Assembly (NCBI RefSeq): GCF_018687575.1
Contig: NZ_CP061297.1
Coordinates: 998,821 to 1,062,820, forward strand
Origin: Polynucleobacter asymbioticus
Lineage (GTDB): Bacteria; Pseudomonadota; Gammaproteobacteria; Burkholderiales; Burkholderiaceae
DNA: 64,000 nucleotides
Reading direction: 5' to 3'
Below are positions 1-9,369 of the stretch, piece by piece. A model generated the notes under the pieces. It was given only the letters and a program-made list of their open reading frames with translations, made no database searches and was not told the origin of the DNA. Position 1 is the first letter of the stretch. The number at the start of each line of letters is the position of its first letter. The translations under genes and the position numbers were made by a program.

Positions 1-11
1 TAAAGGCCGCG

Positions 12-284
12 TTACTTCTGTCTTAACTTTTGTAAAACAGCCTTGAAGGAGGCTTCTTCTTGTAATTCTTTTTCCAGTACTTCTACAGAATCCTTGCGAC
101 CAATCAATAAATCCATCAGGTCATTGTCTTCCAAAGAAAATAGCTGGGTTAATACCTTTCCATCTTCTGCGGTCAGTTGATCGCCGTAACGAACAAAAAA
201 ACGCTGCAGAATTAAATCGTTTTCAAGCAAACCCCTGCGGGCATCACTCTTTAGTCGATATAACTCTGCATTCGTGAGGGTCAT
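12..284 (-). CDS. sdhE: FAD assembly factor SdhE (succinate dehydrogenase assembly factor 2)
   Basis: Small helical protein of 90 residues that promotes covalent FAD attachment to SdhA. The family signature RGxxE is present as RGLLE at residues 17-21, and the length is normal for the family (about 85-95). It is the last gene of the sdh operon in this window: its ATG overlaps the sdhB stop by four bases, implying translational coupling. The position after sdhB is usual in Betaproteobacteria, where a citrate synthase gene often follows; that gene would lie outside the window. Function is known for the family and inferred here from motif and context. Confidence 0.93.
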   Translation of the reverse strand: MTLTNAELYRLKSDARRGLLENDLILQRFFVRYGDQLTAEDGKVLTQLFSLEDNDLMDLLIGRKDSVEVLEKELQEEASFKAVLQKLRQK

Positions 285-985
285 ACTGCCCTACGCACCA
301 TCAGTTCCTTGATCTTTCCAATTGCCTTGGTTGGATTCAAATGCTTAGGACAAACGTCCACGCAATTCATAATGGTATGACAACGGAATAAACGATACGG
401 ATCTTCCAAGTTATCCAAGCGCGCAGCAGTATCTTCATCACGACTATCAGCAATAAAGCGATACGCCTGAAGTAAACCAGCTGGGCCAACAAACTTATCA
501 GGATTCCACCAGAAAGATGGGCAAGAGGTTGAGCATGATGCGCACAAGATGCATTCATACAAACCATTCAACTCTTCACGCTCTTCAGGACTCTGCAGGC
601 GCTCTTTCTCAGGAAATGGATTGTCATTTACCAAGTAAGGCTTGATAGACAAATATTGTTTGAAGAACAAAGTCATATCCACAATCAAGTCGCGCACAAC
701 TGGCAAGCCAGGTAAAGGACGCAATGTAATGACTTTAGGCAAGGTCAACATATTGGTTAAACAAGCCAAACCATTCTTGCCGTTAATGTTCATGGCATCA
801 GAGCCACATACACCTTCACGGCATGAACGACGATAGGAAATTGTTTCATCCTGTTTCTTAAGAGAAATCAAGGCGTCCAACAACATACGCTCGCCAGTCA
901 ACTCAAGCTCATAGCGCTCCATGCGTGGGGCTGCATCGACATCTGGATCGTAGCGGTAAATTTCAAATATACGAATATCACTCAT
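281..985 (-). CDS. sdhB: Succinate dehydrogenase iron-sulfur subunit
   Basis: Electron-transfer subunit of respiratory complex II (234 residues). The N-terminal 2Fe-2S ferredoxin domain has C55, C60, D63 and C75; an Asp as third ligand is also the arrangement in the E. coli protein. The C-terminal domain carries the clusters C145/C148/C151/C155 and C202/C208/C212 for the 4Fe-4S and 3Fe-4S centres. It passes electrons from the SdhA flavin to the membrane quinone site. It lies between sdhA (17-base gap) and sdhE (4-base overlap) in one operon. Confidence 0.97.
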   Translation of the reverse strand: MSDIRIFEIYRYDPDVDAAPRMERYELELTGERMLLDALISLKKQDETISYRRSCREGVCGSDAMNINGKNGLACLTNMLTLPKVITLRPLPGLPVVRDLIVDMTLFFKQYLSIKPYLVNDNPFPEKERLQSPEEREELNGLYECILCASCSTSCPSFWWNPDKFVGPAGLLQAYRFIADSRDEDTAARLDNLEDPYRLFRCHTIMNCVDVCPKHLNPTKAIGKIKELMVRRAV

Positions 986-1002
986 TTTTAATTTCTCTTC
1001 GC

Positions 1003-2781
1003 TTAGAAAGTACGTTCTTTAGGAGGGAAAGACTCAACAGTCAATGGCTTCAGAACAACCGGCTTGTAATCCAAGCGATTGCCTTCGCTATACCAAAGAG
1101 TGTGCTTCATCCAATTTGCATCATCACGCTCTTGATGATCATCGTGTGAATGTGCGCCACGACTTTCAGTACGCGCTGCAGCTGAAATCATTGTTGCGTT
1201 TGCAGCTTCGATCAAGTTGGCAACTTCTAAAGCCTCAATACGAGCAGTATTGAAAATATCGGACTTGTCTTTTAGCCACAAGTGTTTTGCACGCTCAGTT
1301 AACTTCGCCATTTGACGAACACCTTCGTCCATCAACTCTTGATTGCGGAATACACCTGCATACTTCTGCATAGTCTTACGAATATCATTCGCAACGTCTT
1401 GAGCATACTCACCAGAAGTGGAGTTATCCAAAGCAGCAATGCGTGCCATCGTTTGTTCGCCAGCATTAGCAGGCAATGGCTTGAACTCACGATTCTTGAG
1501 ATCCATTGCAACAATGTGATTACCGGCTGCGCGCCCAAATACCAATAAATCGAGCAATGAGTTTGTACCCAAACGATTTGCACCGTGAACAGATACGCAA
1601 GAACACTCACCAATGGCATAAAGACCATTAACGATTTCATTATGTTTGCCATTAGCTGGAACAACAACTTGACCATTAATGTTGGTAGGAATACCACCCA
1701 TCTGATAGTGAATTGTTGGTACAACTGGAATTGGCTCCTTAGTAACGTCAACGTTAGCAAAGTTGATGCCGATTTCATAAACAGAAGGTAAACGCTTCAT
1801 GATGGTCTCAGCACCAATATGCGTTAAGTCGAGAACAACATAATCACCGTTCGGTCCACAGCCGCGACCTTCTTTAATTTCTTGGTCCATACAGCGAGAA
1901 ACGAAATCACGCGGAGCCAAGTCTTTATAGGTTGGTGCATAACGCTCCATAAAGCGCTCGCCATCTTTATTACGCAAGATGCCGCCTTCACCACGGCAAC
2001 CCTCGGTCAACAGTACACCTGCACCAGCTACGCCAGTTGGGTGGAACTGCCAGAACTCCATGTCTTCCAATGGAATGCCTGCGCGGGCCGCTAGACCCAT
2101 ACCGTCGCCGGTATTAATAAATGCGTTTGTAGATGCATCCCAAATACGGCCTGCACCACCAGTGGCCATCATGACAACTTTAGTTTCCAAGATGTAAACC
2201 TGACCAGTTTCCATTTCGAGAGCAGTAACACCGACTACATCACCCGCGTCATCACGAATTAGATCTAGCGCCAACCACTCAACAAAGAAATTGGTTTTTG
2301 CGCGGACGTTACGCTGGTACAAGGTGTGCAACATTGCGTGGCCAGTACGGTCAGCTGCTGCGCAAGCACGTTGAACAGCTTTTTCACCGTAATTAGCAGT
2401 GTGTCCACCAAATGGACGCTGATAAATCGTGCCATCTGGGTTGCGGTCAAAAGGCATACCAAAGTGCTCTAACTCATAAACAACTTTAGGAGCTTCGCGG
2501 CACATAAATTCGATCACGTCTTGGTCGCCCAACCAATCAGAACCTTTGATGGTGTCGTAAAAGTGATAGTGCCAATTGTCTTCACTCATGTTACCCAGTG
2601 AAGCACCGATACCACCTTGAGCTGCAACGGTGTGCGAGCGAGTTGGGAAAACTTTAGTTAATACCGCAACGTTCAGGCCAGCTTCTGCTAATTGCAAAGA
2701 AGCGCGCATACCTGAACCACCTGCACCAATAATTACCGCGTCGAAACGGCGGCGTGGCAATGCTTTTTTAATCGCGGTCAT
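1003..2781 (-). CDS. sdhA: Succinate dehydrogenase flavoprotein subunit
   Basis: Catalytic subunit of complex II, oxidising succinate to fumarate in the TCA cycle. I place the start at the ATG at 2781 (592 residues). It follows the sdhD stop after four bases and gives an N-terminus typical of the family; the reading frame extends 14 codons upstream into sdhD. The Rossmann motif GAGGSG lies at residues 19-24, and the histidine for covalent FAD linkage is H50 in SHTVAAQGG. The substrate-site segment HPTGVAGAG and an intact capping domain follow. No disruption is seen. Confidence 0.96.
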   Translation of the reverse strand: MTAIKKALPRRRFDAVIIGAGGSGMRASLQLAEAGLNVAVLTKVFPTRSHTVAAQGGIGASLGNMSEDNWHYHFYDTIKGSDWLGDQDVIEFMCREAPKVVYELEHFGMPFDRNPDGTIYQRPFGGHTANYGEKAVQRACAAADRTGHAMLHTLYQRNVRAKTNFFVEWLALDLIRDDAGDVVGVTALEMETGQVYILETKVVMMATGGAGRIWDASTNAFINTGDGMGLAARAGIPLEDMEFWQFHPTGVAGAGVLLTEGCRGEGGILRNKDGERFMERYAPTYKDLAPRDFVSRCMDQEIKEGRGCGPNGDYVVLDLTHIGAETIMKRLPSVYEIGINFANVDVTKEPIPVVPTIHYQMGGIPTNINGQVVVPANGKHNEIVNGLYAIGECSCVSVHGANRLGTNSLLDLLVFGRAAGNHIVAMDLKNREFKPLPANAGEQTMARIAALDNSTSGEYAQDVANDIRKTMQKYAGVFRNQELMDEGVRQMAKLTERAKHLWLKDKSDIFNTARIEALEVANLIEAANATMISAAARTESRGAHSHDDHQERDDANWMKHTLWYSEGNRLDYKPVVLKPLTVESFPPKERTF

Positions 2782-2785
2782 TGAA

Positions 2786-3151
2786 TTACACTTTCCACAA
2801 AATTTGTACGGCATAAGCCGCACAGGCTACGAGATACAAAACAGTTAACACTTGAAGCGTTAAACGAATGCTGACAGGCTTGATGTAATCCATCCAAATA
2901 TCACGGATACCAATCCAAGCGTGATAGAACAAGCTGATGAAAAACAAGAGCGTTAAGAGTTTCATGAACTGATTGCTAAACAATCCAGCCCAGCCTTCGT
3001 AAGTAGCGCTACCCGTAATGCAATAGTCAACTAACAAAACAATCGTGAAAACTACCATCACGATCGCGGTTACACGTTGAATGATCCATTCTTTCAGGCC
3101 GTAATGAGCACCTACAACTAAGCGCTTCGGTCCAATTTGATAAATAGGCAT
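2786..3151 (-). CDS. sdhD: Succinate dehydrogenase membrane anchor subunit D
   Basis: Hydrophobic 121-residue protein with three predicted membrane spans (about residues 25-45, 60-80 and 95-117). It anchors SdhAB and helps form the quinone and heme b site. The segment HAWIGIRDIWMDYI matches the conserved HxxxGxRDxxxDY region of SdhD. It lies between sdhC (24 bases) and sdhA (4 bases) in the order sdhC-D-A-B-E. Confidence 0.93.
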   Translation of the reverse strand: MPIYQIGPKRLVVGAHYGLKEWIIQRVTAIVMVVFTIVLLVDYCITGSATYEGWAGLFSNQFMKLLTLLFFISLFYHAWIGIRDIWMDYIKPVSIRLTLQVLTVLYLVACAAYAVQILWKV

Positions 3152-3175
3152 TAGATTTCCTTAATGAAGAAGTGC

Positions 3176-3595
3176 TTAGAGCAAGCCAAAAAGTTTGAGA
3201 CCAACAACCGCAGTCAAAGCAAGACCTAGAAAAAATACAACGATCGCTGAGCGGTTTGCTTCTGCCTTTTCAACGCCAATCTCCAAGTCCAACAAGAGAT
3301 AACGGATACCCGCGCAAAAGTGGTGCAAGAAAGACCAAATTAGCCCAAGCAGAATGATCTTGACAAGAAAGTGGCCAGTAATAGCCTGGAACTTTTGATA
3401 ACTCAGCTCTGATGCCAAGCTTTGATCGAAGAGATAAAGCAAGAATGGCAGCATCAAAAACAAAGCTGCCCCGCTAATGCGATGAAGAATGGATACTTTT
3501 CCAGCCCACGGAAGGCGGTATTTGATTAACTGGGCGAGACCGATATTTCGATAAATAGGTCTGTCTTTTTTTACGTCTTGCTGTGCATCAACCAT
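3176..3595 (-). CDS. sdhC: Succinate dehydrogenase cytochrome b556 subunit
   Basis: First gene of the sdhCDABE operon; a three-helix membrane subunit that binds heme b and ubiquinone. The ATG at 3595 (139 residues) is preferred. An in-frame TTG four codons upstream (3607) would also open the frame, but has purine-rich sequence too close to act as a ribosome site. SdhC landmarks are the segment SILHRISG before helix 1 and LHHFCAGIRYLLLD, which includes the heme-ligand region. It forms complex II with the three genes that follow. Confidence 0.93.
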   Translation of the reverse strand: MVDAQQDVKKDRPIYRNIGLAQLIKYRLPWAGKVSILHRISGAALFLMLPFLLYLFDQSLASELSYQKFQAITGHFLVKIILLGLIWSFLHHFCAGIRYLLLDLEIGVEKAEANRSAIVVFFLGLALTAVVGLKLFGLL

Positions 3596-3738
3596 GGGTA
3601 ATCTCAATCTTTCGGTGGAGGTTTATTGTGGTTTTGTTGTATTGCAACATATTCTATTAGAAACCTTGGGGTTGGCGGGGACTTTTTAGCGTTTCAAGGG
3701 GTTAAATAGTGGTTTTTACTGATTTTCGAGTGTACTAC

Positions 3739-4476
3739 CTAGTTCAATTTATTGTCGTAGTGCTGATCACAAGTGTCATACCGAGCGCGACGAATTTCAA
3801 CTGGTTTATTCCCGTAGGTGAATGCGACCCGTTCAACCGATAACAAAGCCGCACCCTCCTGAACCTGAAGGTGTTTTGCGAGCTCTGCATTAGCCAAGAC
3901 CGCTTTGATTTTTTCCTCTGCCCGCACCATGTGCGTGGCATATTCGCTCTCATAGAAAGCGTACATAGGCCCCGACCAAGCATTCAGGGCATCAAAAGTA
4001 AGCCCCTCAAAGCGCCCTTCTGGCAACCAAATCTCCTCAAATGCAATAGGACGCCCGGCAGAACTTTGAATACGATCAATCCGAATAACAGGGTCACCTG
4101 CCTTTAATTTAAGCAACTTAGCGATATAAGCATCAGATTGGATATTTTCACAGGCTAAAAACTGGTTTTTGAGGTGTAATTTCTCACCAGAATCAGGCTC
4201 TAGACGCAAGAAGCGGTACTGGAAGTCTTCCTCTTGGTGGGTTGCCACAAAAGTACCCTTACCCTGACGTCGAACCAGCAGGTTTTGTGCGGCCAATTCA
4301 TCAATAGCCTTTCGCACAGTGCCCTGGCTGACTGCGTAGCGAGCTGCAAGCTCCATCTCACTGGGAATGGCATCCCCAGGCAGCCATTCTGAGGCCTGTA
4401 GACTAGCCAAAATCATGGCTTTAATTTGCTCATAAAGAGGGCTAAATGAGGCTATTGGTTCGGATATTAGTGACAA
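3739..4476 (-). CDS. GntR family regulator (HutC/UTRA subfamily), probable TCA-cycle regulator
   Basis: DNA-binding regulator of 245 residues. Residues about 12-80 form a GntR winged helix (GDAIPSEMELAARYAVSQGT, then a basic wing), and about 95-235 an UTRA ligand-binding domain. The start is a TTG, supported by a GGAG five bases upstream; the next ATG would cut into the first helix of the HTH domain. It lies between sdhC (same strand, downstream) and mdh (divergent), and a near-perfect palindrome occupies the divergent region. I infer it controls itself, mdh and perhaps sdh. The ligand cannot be told from sequence. Confidence 0.88.
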   Translation of the reverse strand: MSLISEPIASFSPLYEQIKAMILASLQASEWLPGDAIPSEMELAARYAVSQGTVRKAIDELAAQNLLVRRQGKGTFVATHQEEDFQYRFLRLEPDSGEKLHLKNQFLACENIQSDAYIAKLLKLKAGDPVIRIDRIQSSAGRPIAFEEIWLPEGRFEGLTFDALNAWSGPMYAFYESEYATHMVRAEEKIKAVLANAELAKHLQVQEGAALLSVERVAFTYGNKPVEIRRARYDTCDQHYDNKLN

Positions 4477-4520
4477 ATTAACTCCACAGCAGCTTCTATT
4501 GGATAAAATTCAAACTTATC

Positions 4521-4542
4521 TCATATCTTATATAAGACATGA
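4521..4542. promoter_or_regulatory. 22-bp palindrome, candidate GntR operator
   Basis: The central 12 bases TCTTATATAAGA (4526-4537) are a perfect palindrome. Symmetry extends to 22 bases with a single mismatched pair (4525/4538). It lies between the divergent gntR and mdh genes and abuts the candidate mdh -35 box at 4543, so a bound repressor would be expected to interfere with mdh transcription. Assignment to the neighbouring GntR protein is inference from position and symmetry. Confidence 0.7.
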
Positions 4543-4572
4543 TTGACAGTGTAAATGGAAAGTCCATACACT
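4543..4572 (+). promoter_or_regulatory. Candidate sigma-70 promoter of mdh
   Basis: A consensus -35 TTGACA (4543-4548) is followed after 18 bases by TACACT (4567-4572), four of six matches to the -10 consensus. Transcription would start near 4579, about 48 bases before the mdh ATG. The -35 directly adjoins the palindrome. Confidence 0.5.
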
Positions 4573-4626
4573 TGAATGGATAATAGAAAAGATTTCATTA
4601 ATTAACCTCAACTGGAGTTATTAGTA

Positions 4627-5616
4627 ATGGCAAAAGCCCCAATGCGTATTGCAGTCACCGGTGCAGCCGGTCAAATCGGTTATTCCCTCCTTTTTCGCAT
4701 CGCCAATGGCGACTTGTTAGGCAAAGATCAGCCAGTCATCCTCCAGTTGCTAGAAATTCCAGATGAAAAGGCTCAAAAAGCCCTTACTGGCGTCATGATG
4801 GAGCTAGAAGACTGCGCTTTCCCATTGCTAGCTGGAATGACAGCCCACTCTGATCCAATGACAGCATTTAAAGATATTGACGTTGCTTTGTTAGTTGGCG
4901 CACGTCCGCGTGGACCAGGCATGGAGCGTAAAGATTTGCTCTCAGCTAACGCTCAGATTTTCACAGCTCAAGGCAAAGCCTTGAATGCCGTGGCTAAGAA
5001 GACTGTCAAAGTATTGGTTGTTGGCAATCCAGCCAATACCAATGCTTATATCGCCATGAAATCTGCTCCAGATATTCCTGCGAAGAATTTCACTGCTATG
5101 TTGCGCTTGGATCACAACCGTGCTCTCTCACAATTAGCAAACAAGCTGAACAAGCCAGTTGCTGATATCGAGAAATTGGTTGTTTGGGGTAACCACAGCC
5201 CAACAATGTACCCAGACTATCGCTTTGCGACGATTGATGGCAAGTCTGTAAAAGACAGCATCAACGATCCAGCATGGAATAAAGATACATTTATCCCAAC
5301 TGTTGGCAAACGTGGCGCTGCCATCATTGAAGCACGTGGCCTTTCTTCAGCAGCCTCTGCAGCTAACGCAGCCATCGATCATATTCGTGACTGGGTTCTC
5401 GGCACTAATGGTAAGTGGGTCACAATGGGTATTCCATCCAAAGGTGAGTACGGCATTCCAGCTGAAGTCATTTATGGCTACCCAGTAATTTGCGAAAACG
5501 GCGAGTACAAAATGGTTGAAGGTTTAGAAATTGATGAGTTCTCACGTGAACGCATGAACCATACTCTGAACGAATTGCTTGAAGAGCAAGCCGGTGTTAA
5601 GCATCTCCTCTCATAA
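4627..5616 (+). CDS. mdh: Malate dehydrogenase (NAD)
   Basis: TCA-cycle enzyme converting malate to oxaloacetate (329 residues, usual for the proteobacterial two-domain MDH). The NAD-binding motif GAAGQIG lies at residues 12-18, the substrate-binding loop [13 protein letters not shown] begins near residue 91, and the catalytic histidine is H190 in [17 protein letters not shown] ribosome site lies about 10 bases before the ATG. It is divergent from gntR and followed 12 bases later by a small secreted protein gene, probably co-transcribed. Confidence 0.97.
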   Translation: MAKAPMRIAVTGAAGQIGYSLLFRIANGDLLGKDQPVILQLLEIPDEKAQKALTGVMMELEDCAFPLLAGMTAHSDPMTAFKDIDVALLVGARPRGPGMERKDLLSANAQIFTAQGKALNAVAKKTVKVLVVGNPANTNAYIAMKSAPDIPAKNFTAMLRLDHNRALSQLANKLNKPVADIEKLVVWGNHSPTMYPDYRFATIDGKSVKDSINDPAWNKDTFIPTVGKRGAAIIEARGLSSAASAANAAIDHIRDWVLGTNGKWVTMGIPSKGEYGIPAEVIYGYPVICENGEYKMVEGLEIDEFSRERMNHTLNELLEEQAGVKHLLS

Positions 5617-5628
5617 GGATTGATACAT

Positions 5629-6003
5629 ATGAAGCAAACCCTTCTCATCCTTAGCTTAGCTACAGCTGGCCTTCTGGGCTCGGCAACAGCTATTGCTAGC
5701 GAAGAAGTAACCACTTGGACTTGTAGCGATAGCAAGCAATTTAAATCTTCAGGAACAATTGAAAAGGTTCGCATTACATGGGAATCCAAAACTTTTGAAT
5801 TGAAGCGTGAAAATTCTTTGCCAGGCAGTTTGCGTTACAAGAATGCCAATACTGGACATGACCTTGTGGTGTTGGGCAATAAGGCAATGCTTTTCAACAT
5901 TAAATCGGGGACTCGTCTTGCTGATTTCTGCCAAACCGCAGAAATGAAGACTGGCAAGCTTCCCCATTTATTTGCTGACGCTGAGCCATTTACGCAAAAC
6001 TAA
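5629..6003 (+). CDS. Small secreted protein of unknown function
   Basis: I do not recognise this 124-residue protein. The ATG at 5629 has a well-placed AAGGAT ribosome site; a TTG three codons earlier is less likely. Residues 1-23 form a clear Sec signal peptide, with likely cleavage near ATAIAS. The mature part of about 100 residues has two cysteines (in WTCSDS and FCQTAE) that could form a periplasmic disulfide, and a probable beta-rich pattern. It follows mdh by 12 bases and ends 18 bases before a strong terminator hairpin, so it is likely the last gene of the mdh transcript. Confidence 0.8.
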   Translation: MKQTLLILSLATAGLLGSATAIASEEVTTWTCSDSKQFKSSGTIEKVRITWESKTFELKRENSLPGSLRYKNANTGHDLVVLGNKAMLFNIKSGTRLADFCQTAEMKTGKLPHLFADAEPFTQN

Positions 6004-6021
6004 AAGCAGCTGCTTCACAAT

Positions 6022-6050
6022 AAAAAAGCCGAGAGATCCTCGGCTTTTTT
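6022..6050. terminator. Bidirectional rho-independent terminator
   Basis: GCCGAG/CTCGGC stem with a 5-base loop (6028-6044), flanked by an A run on the left and a T run on the right. It can end both the mdh transcript and the converging DUF2863 transcript. Confidence 0.9.
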
Positions 6051-6086
6051 ATTGCTATCTTGAGTCTTCAAGTTCGGTATTTTGAC

Positions 6087-7298
6087 TCAATGGAATAAGG
6101 GCTGCTGTGTTGGAGCATCATCGGGTAACTCTGCATGAACTGCATCACCCGAGCGATCTGGGAACAGCGGCGCCCCACAGTCATCACAAAGTTCGGGATC
6201 AAACAACATGGCGTGGCGGAAGACATCTTCAACCCCGGCATCGCGAAGCGCATCTGCAATGCGCTTCATAGGACTTTCATCATCAGACAAATCATTCAAT
6301 GCATCGTTTGCAACAGTCTCACGATCGTAGAGCGGCCATATGACTCCATAAACAACTTCAGATGAGCCTTTTAAGCTAAACGAGATTCGATACTCATCAG
6401 CTTGATCTTCACCAAATGCTCCAACTACGCACGACAAACCGGCGGGCAAGACACCGAGAGTACTCTCAAGATAATTGACCGCTGCCCGAATACTTAATGG
6501 GCGTACTTGCTTATCTGCTAAGCGACAGTTTGTAAAATACGCTTCTGGTAACAAGAGATCAAATTCACATCCAGGCAAGAGTGCAGCAATCGGTTCTTGC
6601 ATCGCATTTTGCCAACCAATCAAGCTCACACCGCGCTCTTGGCGAGTTGGTGCATCAGCCTGCCAACGGAAAAGAGGTGTTCCTGAAGGTGCTGCAACAG
6701 CTGCAATAATAAAACGTGGATCAGCCAATACCGCAATGGTCTCTGACATCTCTCGTAGCTCTAACTTAATCTCGCTAGCAGTAATAGCAGCGGTAGCCAA
6801 AGCTTCGGTCAGCAAGCGTGTTTGGCAATGCGAGTGCGGCATTTGATCAATACTGTAAAGCCAAGGAACAATCGCTAAGCGTGCATCTGTCGAGGCAATT
6901 GAACTATGCAATGCTGAGGCAGTAGATTCAATAACGGCCACTGGAAGTGCACCCGAAGGAATTTGGTAGCGGGTATGTGCAACTATTGGTAAGGCCAATA
7001 ACAGCACATCCCAATTCTGACCTTCATGCTCCATGACCAAGGATTCAGCCAGCGTCTCAGCACAATCAGCAAGCACCTCGAAAGCTACAGTATTAATTCG
7101 GAACGTTTGATCAAGCGAGGCATCAATGACATTTTGATTTTGACTTTTGAGAAGGCGCATTAAGCGAACATTCAAGCGCTCTTCCCAAAACTGGTCTTCA
7201 ATATGGCTACCAGAAGCAGCTAATGAAATAGCGTCCGCCACTAGGCGCTCCACATCTGGAGAGGCGCGTTGCGAGGATTTAGTGCGATGAACAGCCAT
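6087..7298 (-). CDS. DUF2863 family protein
   Basis: Protein of 403 residues resembling the betaproteobacterial DUF2863 family, which has no established function. No signal peptide or membrane segment is evident; the N-terminus MAVHRTKSSQRASP is basic and polar. Near the C-terminus, CDDCGAPLFPD gives a CxxC pair that could bind a metal. The ATG has an AGGAGAG ribosome site. yaaA ends just upstream (11-base gap), so the two probably share a transcript. The family call comes from overall sequence character, not a database search. Confidence 0.75.
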   Translation of the reverse strand: MAVHRTKSSQRASPDVERLVADAISLAASGSHIEDQFWEERLNVRLMRLLKSQNQNVIDASLDQTFRINTVAFEVLADCAETLAESLVMEHEGQNWDVLLLALPIVAHTRYQIPSGALPVAVIESTASALHSSIASTDARLAIVPWLYSIDQMPHSHCQTRLLTEALATAAITASEIKLELREMSETIAVLADPRFIIAAVAAPSGTPLFRWQADAPTRQERGVSLIGWQNAMQEPIAALLPGCEFDLLLPEAYFTNCRLADKQVRPLSIRAAVNYLESTLGVLPAGLSCVVGAFGEDQADEYRISFSLKGSSEVVYGVIWPLYDRETVANDALNDLSDDESPMKRIADALRDAGVEDVFRHAMLFDPELCDDCGAPLFPDRSGDAVHAELPDDAPTQQPLFH

Positions 7299-7309
7299 GG
7301 TGCACTCTC

Positions 7310-8086
7310 CTACTTTCTTTCAGGACGTCGAAATAGCGGTTTTTCTGGCTTGGATTCAGAGGCAACATATTTATAGCCATCCAAATTGAAACCTTTTAAA
7401 TCTATCGGATCAGTAATGCGATTCTCAACGACATAGCGTGCCATTAATCCCCTTGCTCGCTTGGCATAAAAGGAAATGATTTTGTATTTGCCATCCTTGC
7501 CATCTTGAAATACCGGGGAGATCACCGGGCAATCCAAGTTCTTCGCTTGCAATACCTTGAAATACTCTTCAGAGGCTAAATTGAGAAGAACCGGTTTCTT
7601 TTGTTGCTCCATGACCTTCTTTAATGAATCGGTCACACGCTCACCCCAAAATGCGTACAAATCTTTACCTCGGGCATTTTTCAGGGAAGTACCCATCTCT
7701 AGACGGTAAGGCTGCATTAAGTCTAGGGGGCGTAAAGCACCATATAACCCCGACAGAATCCGAACATGATCTTGAGCAAATGCAATCGCTTTAGCATCGA
7801 GCGTCTTCACATCAAAACCATCGTAGACATCGCCATCAAAGGCATAAATTGCTGGCTTACTATTTTCTTCTGTAAATTTCTTAGACCAGTCGCGATAGCG
7901 CCCCACATTCAAAGCGGCCAACTGATCCGATAAGCCCATCAGATTGGCGACTTCCTGAGGGGAAAGCTTCTTCAAGTCAGCGATTAACTTGGCTGATTCC
8001 GAGACAAACTCGGGCAATGTAGGGGCCTTAACCTTGGTAGGCGTTTTGTAATCTAAGGATTTAGCAGGTGAAAGAACGATCAACAT
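7310..8086 (-). CDS. yaaA: Peroxide stress protein YaaA (DUF328)
   Basis: Cytoplasmic protein of 258 residues of the YaaA family, which in E. coli limits free iron and oxidative damage during peroxide stress and binds DNA. Recognised by the N-terminus [12 protein letters not shown], the segment [20 protein letters not shown] and the basic stretch [13 protein letters not shown], all typical. The length equals the E. coli protein. It is upstream of the DUF2863 gene on the same strand and divergent from the aminotransferase gene. Confidence 0.94.
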   Translation of the reverse strand: MLIVLSPAKSLDYKTPTKVKAPTLPEFVSESAKLIADLKKLSPQEVANLMGLSDQLAALNVGRYRDWSKKFTEENSKPAIYAFDGDVYDGFDVKTLDAKAIAFAQDHVRILSGLYGALRPLDLMQPYRLEMGTSLKNARGKDLYAFWGERVTDSLKKVMEQQKKPVLLNLASEEYFKVLQAKNLDCPVISPVFQDGKDGKYKIISFYAKRARGLMARYVVENRITDPIDLKGFNLDGYKYVASESKPEKPLFRRPERK

Positions 8087-8154
8087 GGCACAATTTGAGA
8101 ATGAATTTCTCCCATTCTAGCGACTACCTAAGCTATTTGCCCTAAACCGCCCGC

Positions 8155-9357
8155 ATGCGCCAAAAGTCCCATCCGACCCCAGTTTTTCCAAGCCGCCTCC
8201 CAGATGTAGGGACAACGGTATTTACAGTCATGTCTGCACTCGCCTCAAAGCACCAAGCAATTAACTTAGGCCAAGGATTTCCAGACTTCCCCTGTGATCG
8301 AGAACTCATATCCCAGGTCAACGCAGCCATGCTTGCAGATCACAATCAGTATCCACCAATGGCAGGAATCACAGAATTGCGCCAAGGCATTGCCCAGAAA
8401 ATCTCTGCTTTGTATGGCCATGACTACGATCCCGATACAGAGATCACTATTACTGCCGGCGGAACCCAAGGAATCATGACAGCCATATTGTCATGCGTCA
8501 GCCCAGGTGATGAGGTTGTCATTATTGAGCCAGCCTACGATAGCTATCGCCCTTCAATTGATTTAGCTGGAGGCAAAACCGTTGCAGTATCTTTAATTGC
8601 TAAGCGCGATGATCAAGGTGATGTTCATTCCTATGGACTGCCTTGGGATGATTTAGCCAAGGCAATCAATCCAAAAACACGTCTGATCATTATTAATACA
8701 CCACATAATCCAACTGGCATGATTTGGGAAAAAACGGATCTAGATCGTCTGGCCAATTTAGTGAGGGGCAGTGACACCCTTATCTTGAGTGATGAGGTTT
8801 ACGAGCACATGGTGTTCGATGGACAGCATCACGCTAGCATTGCAAGCCACCCTGAACTAGCAGCGCGCAGTTTTCTGATATCGAGCTTTGGTAAAACCTA
8901 TCATGTCACCGGCTGGAAAATTGGCTTTGTAGCTGCACCAGCAAGGATGATGCAAGAATTTCGCAAAGTACATCAGTTCAATGTGTTTACGGTAAACACC
9001 CCGATGCAATATGGCTTAGCCCAATATCTCCAGAATCCAGACCACTATCTGGGACTGGCAGCCTTTTATCAAGCTAAACGAGATTACTTTAGAGATGGAC
9101 TTAAACAAACTGGCTTGAAGTTATTGCCAGCACCAGCAAGCTATTTTCAGTGCGTTAATTACACCAAACTAGATAGACCTCAAGCGAAAATGAATGAAGC
9201 TGATTTTTGCACCTGGCTAACTACTGAAATTGGTGTAGCCGCTATTCCTGTTTCTGCTTTCTACGCAAAGCCAGTTGAATCCGGCGTAATCCGTTTTTGC
9301 TTTGCTAAGCAAGAGCAAACACTTTTGGCAGCATTACAGCGTTTACAAACACTATGA
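8155..9357 (+). CDS. Methionine-type aminotransferase (PLP fold type I, YbdL-like)
   Basis: Fold-type-I PLP aminotransferase of 400 residues. The PLP lysine is K247 in SSFGKTYHVTGWK, the cofactor-site segment NTPHNPTG is present, and an arginine near the C-terminus (IRFCFAK) would bind the substrate carboxylate. The start of the conserved region (NLGQGFPDFPCD) and the GWKIGF segment place it with YbdL-like enzymes, which act on methionine and other large amino acids. Exact substrate is inferred. The GST gene follows after a 12-base gap. Confidence 0.88.
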   Translation: MRQKSHPTPVFPSRLPDVGTTVFTVMSALASKHQAINLGQGFPDFPCDRELISQVNAAMLADHNQYPPMAGITELRQGIAQKISALYGHDYDPDTEITITAGGTQGIMTAILSCVSPGDEVVIIEPAYDSYRPSIDLAGGKTVAVSLIAKRDDQGDVHSYGLPWDDLAKAINPKTRLIIINTPHNPTGMIWEKTDLDRLANLVRGSDTLILSDEVYEHMVFDGQHHASIASHPELAARSFLISSFGKTYHVTGWKIGFVAAPARMMQEFRKVHQFNVFTVNTPMQYGLAQYLQNPDHYLGLAAFYQAKRDYFRDGLKQTGLKLLPAPASYFQCVNYTKLDRPQAKMNEADFCTWLTTEIGVAAIPVSAFYAKPVESGVIRFCFAKQEQTLLAALQRLQTL

Positions 9358-9369
9358 AAAGGCTTGATC

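Noticed and set aside
1332..1778. A 148-codon open frame on the minus strand inside sdhA
   Set aside because: It lies in another frame of a strongly conserved gene, has leucine-rich composition from shifted reading, and has no ribosome site.
4563..4580. TCCAT/ATGGA inverted repeat near the mdh start site as a second operator
   Set aside because: Only five-base arms with an eight-base gap; weak compared with the adjacent palindrome.
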